Notes: generated by a model from the sequence alone, not told the origin. 64,000 nucleotides of DNA from Lacihabitans sp. CCS-44 (GCF_024343735.1 NZ_RJUE01000053.1:124001-188000), one strand, 5' to 3'; counted from the first letter of the stretch, positions 15,767 through 24,666 are shown. Numbers and translations are program-made.

Positions 15767-16441
15767 ATGTCATCACATCATATAGTAAGAGAAAAACAGG
15801 AGCCTGCACTAATAATAGCCAATGGTGAAGCCTGTACCGACGAACTCCTTGGTCAGCTGCTCGAATGGAGTCCGTTTATTATGGTGTTAGATGGTGCTTT
15901 AGAAAAGGTACTTCACCGCCAAATAAAAATTGATGTACTTTTCGGCGATTTTGATCGAGTGGATACTAACCTTGAAGAACTGAAAACGAGTCAGTTTCCG
16001 ATTGAGATAATTCATGCCCCAAATCAAGAAAAAACAGATCTCGAAAAAGCGATAGAATTTCTAATTGAGCGAGGTTTTCCTGCTGCCAACATCGTTTGGG
16101 CTACAGGCAAAAGAGCCGATCATACAATGGCCAATATTGCCATTTTACCTAAGTATTCTACCCTTATAAAGCTTAAAATACTTGACGACCATTCTTGTAT
16201 TTTTCCAATATTACCACTGCCAAGCATTTTCACCAAATGGTACAAAAAAGGCACAATTATTTCGCTCATGCCAGTCAGTGAAGCCACGGGTATAATTACA
16301 CACAACCTCAAATATCCATTGAATAGCGAAACCCTAAAACTTGGACAGAGAAATGGCAACAGCAACGAAGCCGATGAGGATGGTCAGGTACAAATCAGCT
16401 ATCAAAGTGGGGATATGTTGATAATGGAATGTAAAGATTAA
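15767..16441 (+). CDS. thiN: Thiamine pyrophosphokinase
   Basis: 224 aa from the ATG at 15767; an upstream in-frame start at 15749 would lie inside the terminator hairpin. It transfers pyrophosphate from ATP to thiamine to give TPP. The family motifs are all there: VLDGAL, VLFGDFDRVD (about residues 57-66), QEKTDLEKAIEFL (substrate/ATP site), and ATGKRADHTMANIAIL (about 108-123). The C-terminal beta domain binding thiamine ends SYQSGDMLIMEC. The gene has no promoter of its own between the terminator and the ATG, so expression depends on read-through or a promoter within DUF5606. Confidence 0.9.
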   Translation: MSSHHIVREKQEPALIIANGEACTDELLGQLLEWSPFIMVLDGALEKVLHRQIKIDVLFGDFDRVDTNLEELKTSQFPIEIIHAPNQEKTDLEKAIEFLIERGFPAANIVWATGKRADHTMANIAILPKYSTLIKLKILDDHSCIFPILPLPSIFTKWYKKGTIISLMPVSEATGIITHNLKYPLNSETLKLGQRNGNSNEADEDGQVQISYQSGDMLIMECKD

Positions 16442-16457
16442 TAATGAACACGTTAAT

Positions 16458-16466
16458 TGTGGATAA
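16458..16466 (-). promoter_or_regulatory. Perfect DnaA box
   Basis: TGTGGATAA on the plus strand is the exact complement of TTATCCACA. It lies 329 nt upstream of the ribonucleotide reductase gene. Confidence 0.55.
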
Positions 16467-16569
16467 CTATGGGCATAAAATCTGTATTATACTTCGAATT
16501 TTTAAGATTATACTTACCCAAAGCCTAATATTTATTATTCGGTATCGTTAAGTTCACAGTCTTATTTTC

Positions 16570-16578
16570 TGTGGAAAA
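16570..16578 (-). promoter_or_regulatory. Near-consensus DnaA box
   Basis: TGTGGAAAA is the complement of TTTTCCACA, which fits TTWTNCACA. Same orientation as the box at 16458, 112 nt apart. Confidence 0.45.
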
Positions 16579-16718
16579 CTTTTATTATAGTACTTTTTAT
16601 AGATGCTTTTTTTACAATGAATTGATAATTAGACACAACTAAAATCTCCACTTCGGAAGAATTTTAATAATTTATTTTTCCAAAAATAATTTGTCTTTTT
16701 TTTATTTTATTTTTTTTA

Positions 16719-16726
16719 TACTTTTG
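16719..16726 (+). promoter_or_regulatory. Candidate -7 element of the nrdA promoter
   Basis: TACTTTTG fits TANNTTTG. A TTTG at 16690-16693 is 25 nt upstream, longer than the usual 19-21, so the -33 is uncertain. The untranslated leader would be about 60 nt. Confidence 0.45.
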
Positions 16727-16794
16727 GAATTCGATTGAATTAGAACCCATTAGTTTAAAAAATTTATATTACACCTTTTACTCCTAAAATTAAC

Positions 16795-19272
16795 ATGTAC
16801 GTAATCAAAAGAGATGGACGACGCGAATCCGTGAAGTTTGATAAAGTCACAGCTCGTATCGAAAGGCTTTGTTATGGTCTGGATCCGAATTTTATTCAAC
16901 CAGTAGAGGTTGCGATGAAAGTAGTTTCAGGAATTTATGACGGTGTTACCACATCCGAATTAGATAACCTTGCCGCTGAAACTTCGGCATCTATGACCAC
17001 CAAACATCCCGACTATGCTACATTAGCAGCAAGAATTGCCATCTCTAATCTTCACAAAAATACGCTAAAGTCGTTTTCAGGCACCATGAAGGCAATGTAT
17101 CAATACGTTGACCCTAAAACAGGAGAAAACGCTTCGCTAATTGCTAAAGACGTCTGGAAAACAATCCAAGCCAATGCGGCATTGTTGGATTCATCAATAA
17201 TTTACGATCGTGACTTCGGCTATGACTACTTCGGATACAAAACGCTTGAGAAGTCCTATTTGATGAAACTCAATGGCAAAATCGTTGAGCGTCCGCAGCA
17301 CATGCTCATGAGGGTTTCGGTAGGTATACATGGCGAAAACATCGAAAAAGCAATAGAAACGTACAATTTATTGTCGGAAAGATGGTTTACGCATGCTACT
17401 CCTACGCTTTTTAACGCAGGTACACCAAAACCACAATTGTCGTCGTGTTTTCTGCTAACCATGAAAGACGATAGCATAGATGGTATATATGATACACTAA
17501 AACAAACAGCCAAAATTTCACAGTCAGCTGGAGGAATTGGACTTTCGATACATAACATCAGAGCTACTGGTAGCTACATTAAAGGCACCAACGGTACTTC
17601 TAATGGTATCATTCCGATGCTTCGTGTATTCAACGATACCGCCAGATACGTTGATCAAGGTGGTGGCAAAAGAAAAGGCTCATTCGCTATTTATCTTGAG
17701 CCTTGGCATGCAGATATCTTTGATTTCTTAGACTTGAAAAGAAATCACGGAAAAGAAGAAAACCGTGCTAGAGACTTGTTCTTTGCACTTTGGATACCTG
17801 ACTTGTTCATGAAAAAAGTAGAGGCCAATGCAGATTGGAGTTTATTTTGCCCGCACGAATGCCCAGGAATGTCAGACTGTTACGGCGACGACTTCGAAAG
17901 ACTCTATGAAAAATACGAGTCTGAGGGCAAAGCTAGAAGAACTGTTTCAGCACAAGAACTTTGGTTCCAAATCTTAGAATCTCAAGTAGAGACAGGTACT
18001 CCATACATCTTGTTCAAGGATTCGGCCAACAAAAAATCAAACCAGAAAAACCTTGGTACTATCAAGTCTTCAAACTTGTGTACTGAGATAATAGAATACA
18101 CTGCTCCAGACGAAGTGGCGGTTTGTAATTTAGCCTCAATAGCTCTGCCGAAATTTGTGAACAATGTTGACAATAACGAAACGGTAAGTTTTGATTTCAA
18201 AAAACTTTACGACATTACGAAGGTTATTACACGTAACCTGAATAAAATTATTGACGTAAATTACTATCCAGTTCCTGAAGCAGAAAAAAGTAATAAACGC
18301 CACAGGCCAATCGGTATCGGTATACAAGGACTTGCCGATGCATTTATATTGATGAAAATGCCGTTTGACAGCGACCCTGCTCAAAAACTCAACAAAGATA
18401 TCTTCGAAACCATCTATTTTGCTTCAATGGAGGCATCTATGGAGTTGGCTATGGAAGAAGGTACTTATGAGACTTGGGCTGGATCACCGATTTCGAAAGG
18501 TGAGTTCCAGTTTGATATGTGGGGAGTTACACCTGACTCAGGTCTGTGGGATTGGGAAGACTTGAGAGCGAGAGTTATCAAAAACGGCGTAAGAAACTCA
18601 TTGCTATTGGCTCCAATGCCAACAGCTTCTACGAGTCAAATTCTTGGCAACAACGAATGTTTTGAGCCGTACACTTCAAATATCTACACCAGAAGAGTAC
18701 TTTCTGGAGAATTTGTGGTGGTAAACAAACATCTTTTGAGAGACCTCGTGAAAATAAACATGTGGAACGACTCCATGAAGAACAAGTTGATAGCCGCCAA
18801 TGGATCTGTACAGAACATTGCCGAGATACCAACTCACCTAAAAGAGCTTTACAAGACCGCTTGGGAAATAAAACAAAAGACTTTGATAGATATGTCAGCT
18901 GACAGAGGTGCATTTATATGTCAAAGCCAGTCGCTGAACATCTTCATGTTGGATCCAAACTTTGCAAAACTAACGTCTATGCACTTCTATTCATGGAAAG
19001 CTGGACTTAAGACAGGAATGTACTATCTACGTACTAAAGCAGCCGTTGATGCCGTTAAGTTTACCGTGGACAGACAAGCCATAGCAGAAACTACGCCAGT
19101 AACTGAGATGTTTGAAGAAAAACCGCTCAACTATGAGGCTTATGCCAAAGAAAACGAGGCCAAAGCCAAAGAAGCTGCCGCAAGCTTCCAATTAAGCGAA
19201 GAAGAACTAAAGTATGCAGCAATGCAATGTTCATTAGACAACCCAGAAGGTTGCGAAATGTGCGGTTCTTAA
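16795..19272 (+). CDS. nrdA: Ribonucleoside-diphosphate reductase, alpha subunit (class Ia)
   Basis: 825 aa. It reduces ribonucleoside diphosphates to deoxy forms with a radical from the beta subunit. An N-terminal ATP cone (residues 1-90) binds the activity effector. The active-site cysteines fall at 218 (SSCFLLTM), 429 (NLCTEI) and 444 (VCNLAS), the numbering familiar from the eukaryotic large subunit, so this belongs to the eukaryote-like branch. [15 protein letters not shown] and [15 protein letters not shown] hold the radical-path tyrosines. The C-terminus ends CEMCGS, the CxxC pair (820/823) that re-reduces the active site. The beta-subunit gene is not adjacent. A terminator follows at 19311. 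Confidence 0.96.
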   Translation: MYVIKRDGRRESVKFDKVTARIERLCYGLDPNFIQPVEVAMKVVSGIYDGVTTSELDNLAAETSASMTTKHPDYATLAARIAISNLHKNTLKSFSGTMKAMYQYVDPKTGENASLIAKDVWKTIQANAALLDSSIIYDRDFGYDYFGYKTLEKSYLMKLNGKIVERPQHMLMRVSVGIHGENIEKAIETYNLLSERWFTHATPTLFNAGTPKPQLSSCFLLTMKDDSIDGIYDTLKQTAKISQSAGGIGLSIHNIRATGSYIKGTNGTSNGIIPMLRVFNDTARYVDQGGGKRKGSFAIYLEPWHADIFDFLDLKRNHGKEENRARDLFFALWIPDLFMKKVEANADWSLFCPHECPGMSDCYGDDFERLYEKYESEGKARRTVSAQELWFQILESQVETGTPYILFKDSANKKSNQKNLGTIKSSNLCTEIIEYTAPDEVAVCNLASIALPKFVNNVDNNETVSFDFKKLYDITKVITRNLNKIIDVNYYPVPEAEKSNKRHRPIGIGIQGLADAFILMKMPFDSDPAQKLNKDIFETIYFASMEASMELAMEEGTYETWAGSPISKGEFQFDMWGVTPDSGLWDWEDLRARVIKNGVRNSLLLAPMPTASTSQILGNNECFEPYTSNIYTRRVLSGEFVVVNKHLLRDLVKINMWNDSMKNKLIAANGSVQNIAEIPTHLKELYKTAWEIKQKTLIDMSADRGAFICQSQSLNIFMLDPNFAKLTSMHFYSWKAGLKTGMYYLRTKAAVDAVKFTVDRQAIAETTPVTEMFEEKPLNYEAYAKENEAKAKEAAASFQLSEEELKYAAMQCSLDNPEGCEMCGS

Positions 19273-19310
19273 GGATTCCGACTTACAGATTTGCTATTCT
19301 AAAAATAAAT

Positions 19311-19330
19311 ACCGCCGCAAGGCGGTTTTT
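19311..19330 (+). terminator. Intrinsic terminator of nrdA
   Basis: Stem ACCGCC/GGCGGT (19311-19316 and 19321-19326) with a GCAA tetraloop, followed by TTTTT. Confidence 0.88.
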
Positions 19331-19786
19331 TATTTTTGTAAAAAGACCAACCATATTATACCAATCACAATAACAACAGCGAATTCGGTAACCAAAATAT
19401 TCAAAAATCGCTTTGAAATAGGTTTGAGTAGGTATTTTCACAATCAAAATCTAATTTTTCCGTTGTATGCTTGAGATTTTCTTCAAAAATTGTGGAAAAA
19501 TAAAAAAGAATGTTTCCATATATCAGCCAGCACTGTTTGAACACAATCAAAATTCTGTTTAGAGTAATTTTAATTTTGAAGAAGGGTTTCTCAGAATTTT
19601 GAGTGTGTGAGTTTGCTGGGTGCAGTTTTTTTTGCTTCGTTTTTTCGACTGGGCCGGCAACCCGGAAAAAATGAAGGCCCCGCCGGCGAGGCGACGAAAG
19701 TGAATTTCACACTTTGTTATTTAAATTGTCTTCATAGCCTCCACTAAGTTTGACGAAGTGGTTCTTTTTTCAATAAACTATATTTT
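19331..19786. other. Long intergenic region with a GC-rich structured patch
   Basis: Mostly AT-rich with no convincing gene. A GC-rich block at about 19646-19700 stands out: GGGCC (19651) is complementary to GGCCC (19676), there is a CGCCGGCG palindrome, and outer CTTCGT/ACGAAAG arms could pair. A DnaA-box-like TGTGGAAAA is at 19491-19499. On the minus strand, 19330-19436 reads as a short hydrophobic peptide without a start codon. Confidence 0.5.
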
Positions 19787-20620
19787 ATGGAAGTCAAAAA
19801 CTTAAATTTCGTACACTTAATAGACCGATTTACAGAAATGCTTGTGGATTACTCTCCGAGAGTCCTGATGGCCATTTTTACCCTCATTATCGGTTTCTGG
19901 GTAGCCAACAGAGTGAGCAAACTATTCCACAAGTCCTTGATGAGCAAGAATCTTGACCCTACCATAGTACCATTCATCGGGTCTTTTATTTCCATTTTGA
20001 TCAAAGTTCTGGTAATAGTAAGTGTAGCCACCAAGTTTGGTATTGAGACCACCTCATTTGTGGCCATGATTGGAGGTGCCGGTCTAGCAGTTGGCCTCGC
20101 CCTTCAAGGCAGCTTGTCACATTTCGCAAGTGGTATATTGATATTGATATTTAAGCCCTACAAGGTCGGCGATACCATAACAGCAGGCGGACAAACCGGA
20201 AAAGTTTTAGAGATTTTGATTCTGCAAACTATTCTGAAAACGTCAGACAACTACAAAGTAATTATTCCCAACGGAGCTATCATGAGCGGAACGATCATAA
20301 ATCTCTCGGGACTTGGAGCCGTAAAAGTTGGGCTTAATTTTACTATTGCCGGGAATTCTGATACCGAAAAAGTTAGAAATGTTGTCAAAAATGTGGCCAA
20401 TACTTGTGAGCTCGTTCACAAAACGCCTGAGGTTACAGTAACGCTTGACACCTCAGATTTAGGAGCAACCAAAATAGATATCAAAGCCACTTGTGACGCT
20501 GGAGACACCAATGCCGTAAAAGATTATCTTTACGAAGCCATTAAAATAGCCTTCGATAAAAATGGAATAGTTGGCCCTGCAGGCCCTTTTGACCATTTGA
20601 CATCTTTGGCCATAAAATGA
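19787..20620 (+). CDS. Small-conductance mechanosensitive channel (MscS family)
   Basis: 277 aa, the size of E. coli MscS (286). Three N-terminal transmembrane helices end in the glycine/alanine-rich pore helix MIGGAGLAVGLALQGSLSHFASG (core GLAVGLALQGSL, about residues 100-112). The beta domain FKPYKVGDTITAGGQTGKVLEI and the VIIPNGAIMSGTIINLS segment are canonical. It opens under membrane tension to release osmolytes. Monocistronic, with a palindromic repeat just beyond its 3' end. Confidence 0.93.
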   Translation: MEVKNLNFVHLIDRFTEMLVDYSPRVLMAIFTLIIGFWVANRVSKLFHKSLMSKNLDPTIVPFIGSFISILIKVLVIVSVATKFGIETTSFVAMIGGAGLAVGLALQGSLSHFASGILILIFKPYKVGDTITAGGQTGKVLEILILQTILKTSDNYKVIIPNGAIMSGTIINLSGLGAVKVGLNFTIAGNSDTEKVRNVVKNVANTCELVHKTPEVTVTLDTSDLGATKIDIKATCDAGDTNAVKDYLYEAIKIAFDKNGIVGPAGPFDHLTSLAIK

Positions 20621-20757
20621 AACTGTGGGTCTACCAAATTTGAACAATCGAAAAAATTGAGCGTATAATTCTTGTAACATTGCGATCAATTCAAATTAAT
20701 TCCAGGAAAGAAATCTGGATATGGTATTAATATTGAATTGTGGTGATATTATTTCAG

Positions 20758-20812
20758 GTTTTCGGTCTGAAGACCGATAGGCACTTGTGCTTAGTCTGAA
20801 AACTAAGCACAG
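20758..20812. repeat. Two-module palindromic repeat (copy 1)
   Basis: Module 1 is TCGGTCT-GA-AGACCGA (20762-20777). Module 2 has 10-bp arms TGTGCTTAGT/ACTAAGCACA (20786-20795 and 20802-20811). An inverted copy of the whole 53-nt unit, about 46 of 53 identical, is at 48375-48427. Both lie between gene 3' ends. Confidence 0.8.
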
Positions 20813-20835
20813 CAGAAGTTTTGCATCTATGAATT

Positions 20836-21825
20836 TTAAGATGTAGAATCTAGTTTTATGGTCCAGTTAATTGTTTGTAACCTTTCCTTTATCCTAGTCA
20901 ATGTTTCAAATATCAAAGTTTCTGTCGGAAATTCGCCATAAACCAAGTTTTTAAATTGACCCGTATAAATGGGAGCCAAGTCATTCCAAACCTTAGTAAT
21001 ATCTCTGAATATTAATGCATCAGCAGGATGGAACTCTAGCCATCCATTATTATTTTTAAAACTGACAATATCATCTTGTGCTACTTTCAGGAGCATTTTA
21101 TCAAAAGCCTCCGAATAAAAAAAAATGGCAAACTCTTGTTGAAGTAGTAACTGGTGTAAATCATACAGATGTCTAATCTTATTCTTTAAGTCGCCAATTG
21201 GGTCATTGGCATAAGAAAAACGAACCAAGCTCATTATTTTCTCACAAAGTGTGCGAATCGGTTCTAATACCTTCACTTCAAAGGGCATCATCCCGTGGGT
21301 TTCTGCTAATGTATTTTGACCTGTTTGAAGCATCATGTGGCCCACAAATGAGTTTAACGGTTTCACAGTATAGGGCTCGTGATAACCCAGCCAAGTTGCT
21401 TCCACAACAAGAAAATCTCGAACTTGCCCGTGCTTGCCTTTAAACTCCTTAGTGTAGCTATGTGCTGTTTTACGGTTCATTCCCATTTTTTGTGTTAGCC
21501 CAGTTATATTTATTTCTGGAAGCACTTCTGATACAACTTTACTTATTTTTTTGATTTTATTTGTTAGTTGATTATTGGTTTCTCCTTCTCGTCTAAGTAC
21601 CACCAGGTCTATATCTTCGGAGAATCTTTCAATCAAGTTAAAGCATTTTGATAAGGCTGTTCCGCCTTTAAATACCGTATCTTTACCGATTTCATTATTG
21701 AAAATTGTAAATAAGGCATAGCTTACCCAATAGTCTTTTTCAATGTAAATTGCTGGAATTTTTAAGAGATCAGCTGTATATTGAATCGATTGTCGGTATA
21801 GAGTTTTGTTTTCGTGCAGCTTCAT
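20836..21825 (-). CDS. AbiEii-type nucleotidyltransferase toxin
   Basis: 329 aa from the ATG at 21825, which overlaps the antitoxin stop codon by 4 nt (ATGA); an ATG four codons upstream gives a longer overlap. The nucleotidyltransferase signature VFKGGTALSKCFNLIERFSEDIDLVV (core GGTALSK, then RFSEDIDL with the DxD metal site) is at about residues 47-72. A conserved basic core K/R-rich region and KIMSLVRFSYA follow. In AbiE and MenAT systems this enzyme adds nucleotides to tRNA acceptor stems, halting growth and aborting phage infection. Substrate is inferred from the family. Confidence 0.88.
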   Translation of the reverse strand: MKLHENKTLYRQSIQYTADLLKIPAIYIEKDYWVSYALFTIFNNEIGKDTVFKGGTALSKCFNLIERFSEDIDLVVLRREGETNNQLTNKIKKISKVVSEVLPEINITGLTQKMGMNRKTAHSYTKEFKGKHGQVRDFLVVEATWLGYHEPYTVKPLNSFVGHMMLQTGQNTLAETHGMMPFEVKVLEPIRTLCEKIMSLVRFSYANDPIGDLKNKIRHLYDLHQLLLQQEFAIFFYSEAFDKMLLKVAQDDIVSFKNNNGWLEFHPADALIFRDITKVWNDLAPIYTGQFKNLVYGEFPTETLIFETLTRIKERLQTINWTIKLDSTS

Positions 21826-22547
21826 ATTATATTCCATTTTTCTGCTGTGGACAGTGTTATTTGAACACCACTAAGTTTATATTTTGTAATTGAATTTAAA
21901 GATTTTCTTAAGCTTGTGGCTAAATTCTCTTCCATGAGCTGATCTAACATGGCACCCAATAAAGCTCTTGTGGCTGGTGGGTATTTTAAAGCAAGCCGCA
22001 CCAGAGTTTCTTTTTCTTTAGACTTCAGGGCTTGCAAAATGCCAAGAAATCGTCTGCAAGATGCTTCTATTTTGGCGTCGGGTATATTTTTGATATATCG
22101 AATGGCGTCTAGTATTTGTAGTAAAGGAATGTTTTCTTTTGTTATAGTATTTTTCTGTTTTACAAACGAAATGCTATACCGCTCTCTTTTAAATGCAGAG
22201 CGAATTTCATTTTTACCGATTTGTATAGTATTACTCACCTGAGTAGTCAATCCTAGCTTATTATAAATACTATATCCCGTAAGATATCCCAATATTTTTC
22301 CATTTTCTTCTAATAAATCTTTTACTATTTGAGCTTGATTGGGTTGAAGTTTGCCAAAGGGCGTATTTTCGGGCTTATAATATTTTCCTTTAGATAGCTT
22401 TGCTATTTTATCAGAAGTCACCATTCTGTTTAGGGCTTTTATAACCGCTTCTTTTTTGCTCACCTCTGTAATAAAGTCTTCATAGGTGAACACATAGCCT
22501 TTTGGGAGTCTATCTATCGTAATCGAAATATAATCAGATACTTTCAT
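21822..22547 (-). CDS. AbiEi-type antitoxin / DUF6088 regulator
   Basis: 241 aa. An N-terminal winged helix (about residues 5-60: GYVFTYEDFITEVSKKEAVIKALNRMV, core KKEAVIKALNRM) is followed by the DUF6088 body GYLTGYSIYNKLGLTTQVSNTIQIG. Such proteins are type IV antitoxins and also repress their own promoter by binding inverted repeats. A perfect 11-bp inverted repeat at 22578-22609 surrounds the promoter here. The AbiEii gene overlaps its 3' end by 4 nt. The C-terminal half is helical and basic. Confidence 0.85.
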   Translation of the reverse strand: MKVSDYISITIDRLPKGYVFTYEDFITEVSKKEAVIKALNRMVTSDKIAKLSKGKYYKPENTPFGKLQPNQAQIVKDLLEENGKILGYLTGYSIYNKLGLTTQVSNTIQIGKNEIRSAFKRERYSISFVKQKNTITKENIPLLQILDAIRYIKNIPDAKIEASCRRFLGILQALKSKEKETLVRLALKYPPATRALLGAMLDQLMEENLATSLRKSLNSITKYKLSGVQITLSTAEKWNII

Positions 22548-22564
22548 AAGAATATTAGCATTTA

Positions 22565-22612
22565 CAAATATAGTAAATTGTCCAGTTTATTGTAAAAAAA
22601 ACTGGACAAAAT
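22565..22612 (-). promoter_or_regulatory. AbiE promoter with operator inverted repeat
   Basis: Minus-strand -7 element TATATTTG (22572-22565) lies 17 nt before the AbiEi start. Directly upstream is an inverted repeat TTGTCCAGTTT/AAACTGGACAA (22578-22588 and 22599-22609), a perfect 11-bp dyad with a 10-nt centre. Binding here would block the polymerase, matching autoregulation known for AbiEi. Confidence 0.7.
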
Positions 22613-23195
22613 TTTATTAATATTTTATAAAAATGAATGTTTTTATTGATGTATGTGAAATATAAAAATTAATGCTTACAAAAAAATTATGATAAATAAG
22701 TATCGAAATAAACGCTCTTAAATCCCCAAAATTTTGTATGGAACTATTGCCCCCTTTAGCTTGTTCGTATTACATACAGTAATATTGATGGACAATACGA
22801 ACAAGCTAAAGGGGGCATGTTATGCTTGGTATTTTTGCCTTATTTTCAGTCCAAATAATACTCCATTTTTAATCCTTCACAGGTAAAAATCCTTCTTTTG
22901 AATAGTAATCATTAAGTTTTTTAATATTTGTTTTATAACAGCTCGTATTACATTCTAATGTGTTTCACCATTAATGTTCTTCTCACGTTCAAACCTTCCT
23001 CATGCTCTGCGAAGGATATTTCCTTCGTAGGTGTGTAAAGCGGGTTTCACCCACAGAAAGCATAAATTGCCTAGATTAGGATTTCTAAAATTCCAAAATA
23101 ATATCTGGGAAGAAATACTTTTAATCCTCCTCCCCCATTTCGGCTTTATTAACAATCAAATACTTTTCCCTATTTTTACCCTCAAAAGATTTAAG
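22613..23195. other. 583-nt non-coding region before the MoeB/ThiF-like gene
   Basis: No gene is convincing. It contains a 24-bp perfect inverted repeat (22748-22817, listed separately), a short hairpin CGAAGGA-TATT-TCCTTCG (23010-23027), and at 23171-23178 TATTTTTA, a possible -7 element. No TPP or molybdenum-cofactor riboswitch core was recognised. Confidence 0.5.
22748..22817. repeat. 24-bp perfect inverted repeat with 22-nt loop
   Basis: The arms (22748-22771 and 22794-22817) begin TGCCCCCTTTAGC and end GCTAAAGGGGGCA; all 24 positions pair. The 22-nt centre has no further symmetry. No T-run follows on either strand, so it is not a standard terminator. A MITE-like remnant or a structured RNA are the leading readings. 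Confidence 0.85.
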
Positions 23196-24254
23196 GTGAA
23201 CCAAGAATACTATTCAAGATACGCTCGGCAAACTATTCTGCCACAAATGGGCTTGGAGGGCCAAGAAAAGCTTACTAAAGCCAAAGTGCTCGTGATAGGC
23301 TGTGGTGGCCTTGGAGGGCCTGTTTTGAGCTATTTGGCGGCAGCCGGTGTTGGAACCATCGGTCTTATAGAATTTGATACGGTTTCGTTATCCAATCTTC
23401 ACCGTCAAATTATTTTTGAAACCCAGGATATCGGCCAACAGAAAATTGAAATAGCAAAGCAAAAAATAAAAGCACTCAATCCAAATGTGCAGGTTCTGGC
23501 CTATAACACGCCTCTCTCCAGTAAAAACGCATTGGAAATTTTTGCAGAATTCGACATCATCATAGACGGTTCTGATAATTTTCCGACCCGATATTTGGTG
23601 AACGACGCCTGCGAGATTTTGAACAAACCGTTTGTATATGGAGCCATTCATCAATTCGAAGGGCAAGTGTCTGTTTTTAACTATAAAGGCTCATGTACGT
23701 ATCGCGACCTTTATAACACACCTCCAGACCCAGAAACCGCACCCAACTGTGCCATTGGCGGAGTTTTAGGGCCCATAGCAGGCGTAATAGGAAGTCTGCA
23801 GGCCGTAGAGGCTATTAAGATAATTTGTGGCATGGAAAGCCCTCTTTTCAACGAAATCTTGGTTGTGGAGTTCCAAAGCATGACTTTCAGGAAATTTAAG
23901 CTTACCAAAAATTCGGAAAGGCCAAAGATAACTGCTTTAATAGACTATGAGGCTTTTTGTGCAAGCAAAACAAAAGACAGTTTGGCCATAACAAAAGACG
24001 AATTTATGGCTCTTGAAAAAGAAAATATCGATCTAATTGATATTCGAGAAGACTACGAACATGAAGAATTTAATATCGGTGGAGAGAATATTCCGATGGA
24101 CGAATTCGAGGACGTAAACCTTAGACCAAACAAAACTACGATTCTGTACTGTGCCTCGGGAATAAGGAGTAAAACGTTGGCCAAGAAAATATTAAAGGCA
24201 AATCCAAACGCAAACGTCCGATACCTTGACTGCTCTCTAAAAGAATTTATTTGA
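23196..24254 (+). CDS. MoeB/ThiF/HesA-type adenylyltransferase with C-terminal rhodanese domain
   Basis: 352 aa from a GTG at 23196; no ATG is available in frame upstream, and the sequence before it does not resemble the family. The E1-like domain has RYARQTILPQMGLEGQEKL, the nucleotide loop VIGCGGLGGPVLSYLAAAGVG, LSNLHRQ and DNFPTRYLVNDAC. Residues about 260-350 are a rhodanese domain with YCASGIRS around the persulfide cysteine. It activates ubiquitin-like sulfur carriers (ThiS/MoaD) by adenylation and may donate sulfur. The 3' end overlaps ruvX by 18 nt, tail to tail. Confidence 0.88.
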   Translation: MNQEYYSRYARQTILPQMGLEGQEKLTKAKVLVIGCGGLGGPVLSYLAAAGVGTIGLIEFDTVSLSNLHRQIIFETQDIGQQKIEIAKQKIKALNPNVQVLAYNTPLSSKNALEIFAEFDIIIDGSDNFPTRYLVNDACEILNKPFVYGAIHQFEGQVSVFNYKGSCTYRDLYNTPPDPETAPNCAIGGVLGPIAGVIGSLQAVEAIKIICGMESPLFNEILVVEFQSMTFRKFKLTKNSERPKITALIDYEAFCASKTKDSLAITKDEFMALEKENIDLIDIREDYEHEEFNIGGENIPMDEFEDVNLRPNKTTILYCASGIRSKTLAKKILKANPNANVRYLDCSLKEFI

Positions 24255-24656
24255 ACTGAGAAAAGACTGAAGTATAATAACGGCACTTATTTTATCCAGA
24301 TTTCCCTTTTCTCTCCTATCCTTCTTTTTTGTGCCCGAATCAATCATGCTCTGCAGTGCCATTTTAGAAGTAAATCTTTCATCATAAAAATGGACAGGAA
24401 TAGCAGGGAAATTGGTTCTCAAAGTATCCGCAAATTTCCTAACGTCAGCAGTCACGTCTGTATCTTGAGAATTCAGATTTACAGGTAAGCCCATCACAAT
24501 TTGCTCCACTTGTTCCGTTTTCATGTAGTTGATTAGATACTGCAATAAATCCACCGTTAAAACCGTATCCAAAGCCGTGGCAATAATTTTAAGTGGGTCT
24601 GTAACAGCCAAACCCGTCCTTTTTTTGCCGTAATCTATCGCTAAAACTCTTCCCAT
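24237..24656 (-). CDS. ruvX: Holliday junction resolvase RuvX / YqgF
   Basis: 139 aa, typical length. The RNase H-like fold starts GRVLAIDYGKKRTGLAVTD (first catalytic Asp in DYG), with IVMGLPVNLN (middle) and VHFYDERFTSKMA (third acidic site) in the right order. The family resolves recombination intermediates or matures the 16S rRNA 5' end (YqgF). It lies 10 nt after the M16-like gene on the same strand. The last residues overlap the converging MoeB/ThiF gene. Confidence 0.92.
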   Translation of the reverse strand: MGRVLAIDYGKKRTGLAVTDPLKIIATALDTVLTVDLLQYLINYMKTEQVEQIVMGLPVNLNSQDTDVTADVRKFADTLRTNFPAIPVHFYDERFTSKMALQSMIDSGTKKKDRREKGNLDKISAVIILQSFLSSNKFF

Positions 24657-24666
24657 ATATTTTCAA

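Larger units (their letters stand above)
16442..16794. other. 353-nt regulatory gap upstream of ribonucleotide reductase
   Basis: AT-rich non-coding stretch with no open frame of note. It contains two DnaA-box-like 9-mers (16458-16466 and 16570-16578) and a candidate promoter at 16719-16726. No NrdR box could be recognised. Confidence 0.6.

Noticed and set aside
16442-16794. Replication origin
   Set aside because: Only two DnaA boxes, no dnaA/dnaN gene and no AT-rich 13-mer unwinding array were found; a promoter role is simpler.
19330-19437. Short minus-strand hydrophobic peptide (KPISKRFLNILVTEFAVVI...)
   Set aside because: It looks like a small membrane peptide but no start codon is in frame; a GTG would need one A fewer in a short A-run. 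Kept out of the feature list for lack of support.
22940-23195. TPP or molybdenum-cofactor riboswitch upstream of the MoeB/ThiF-like gene
   Set aside because: None of the conserved core segments could be found; only a simple CGAAGGA/TCCTTCG hairpin is there.
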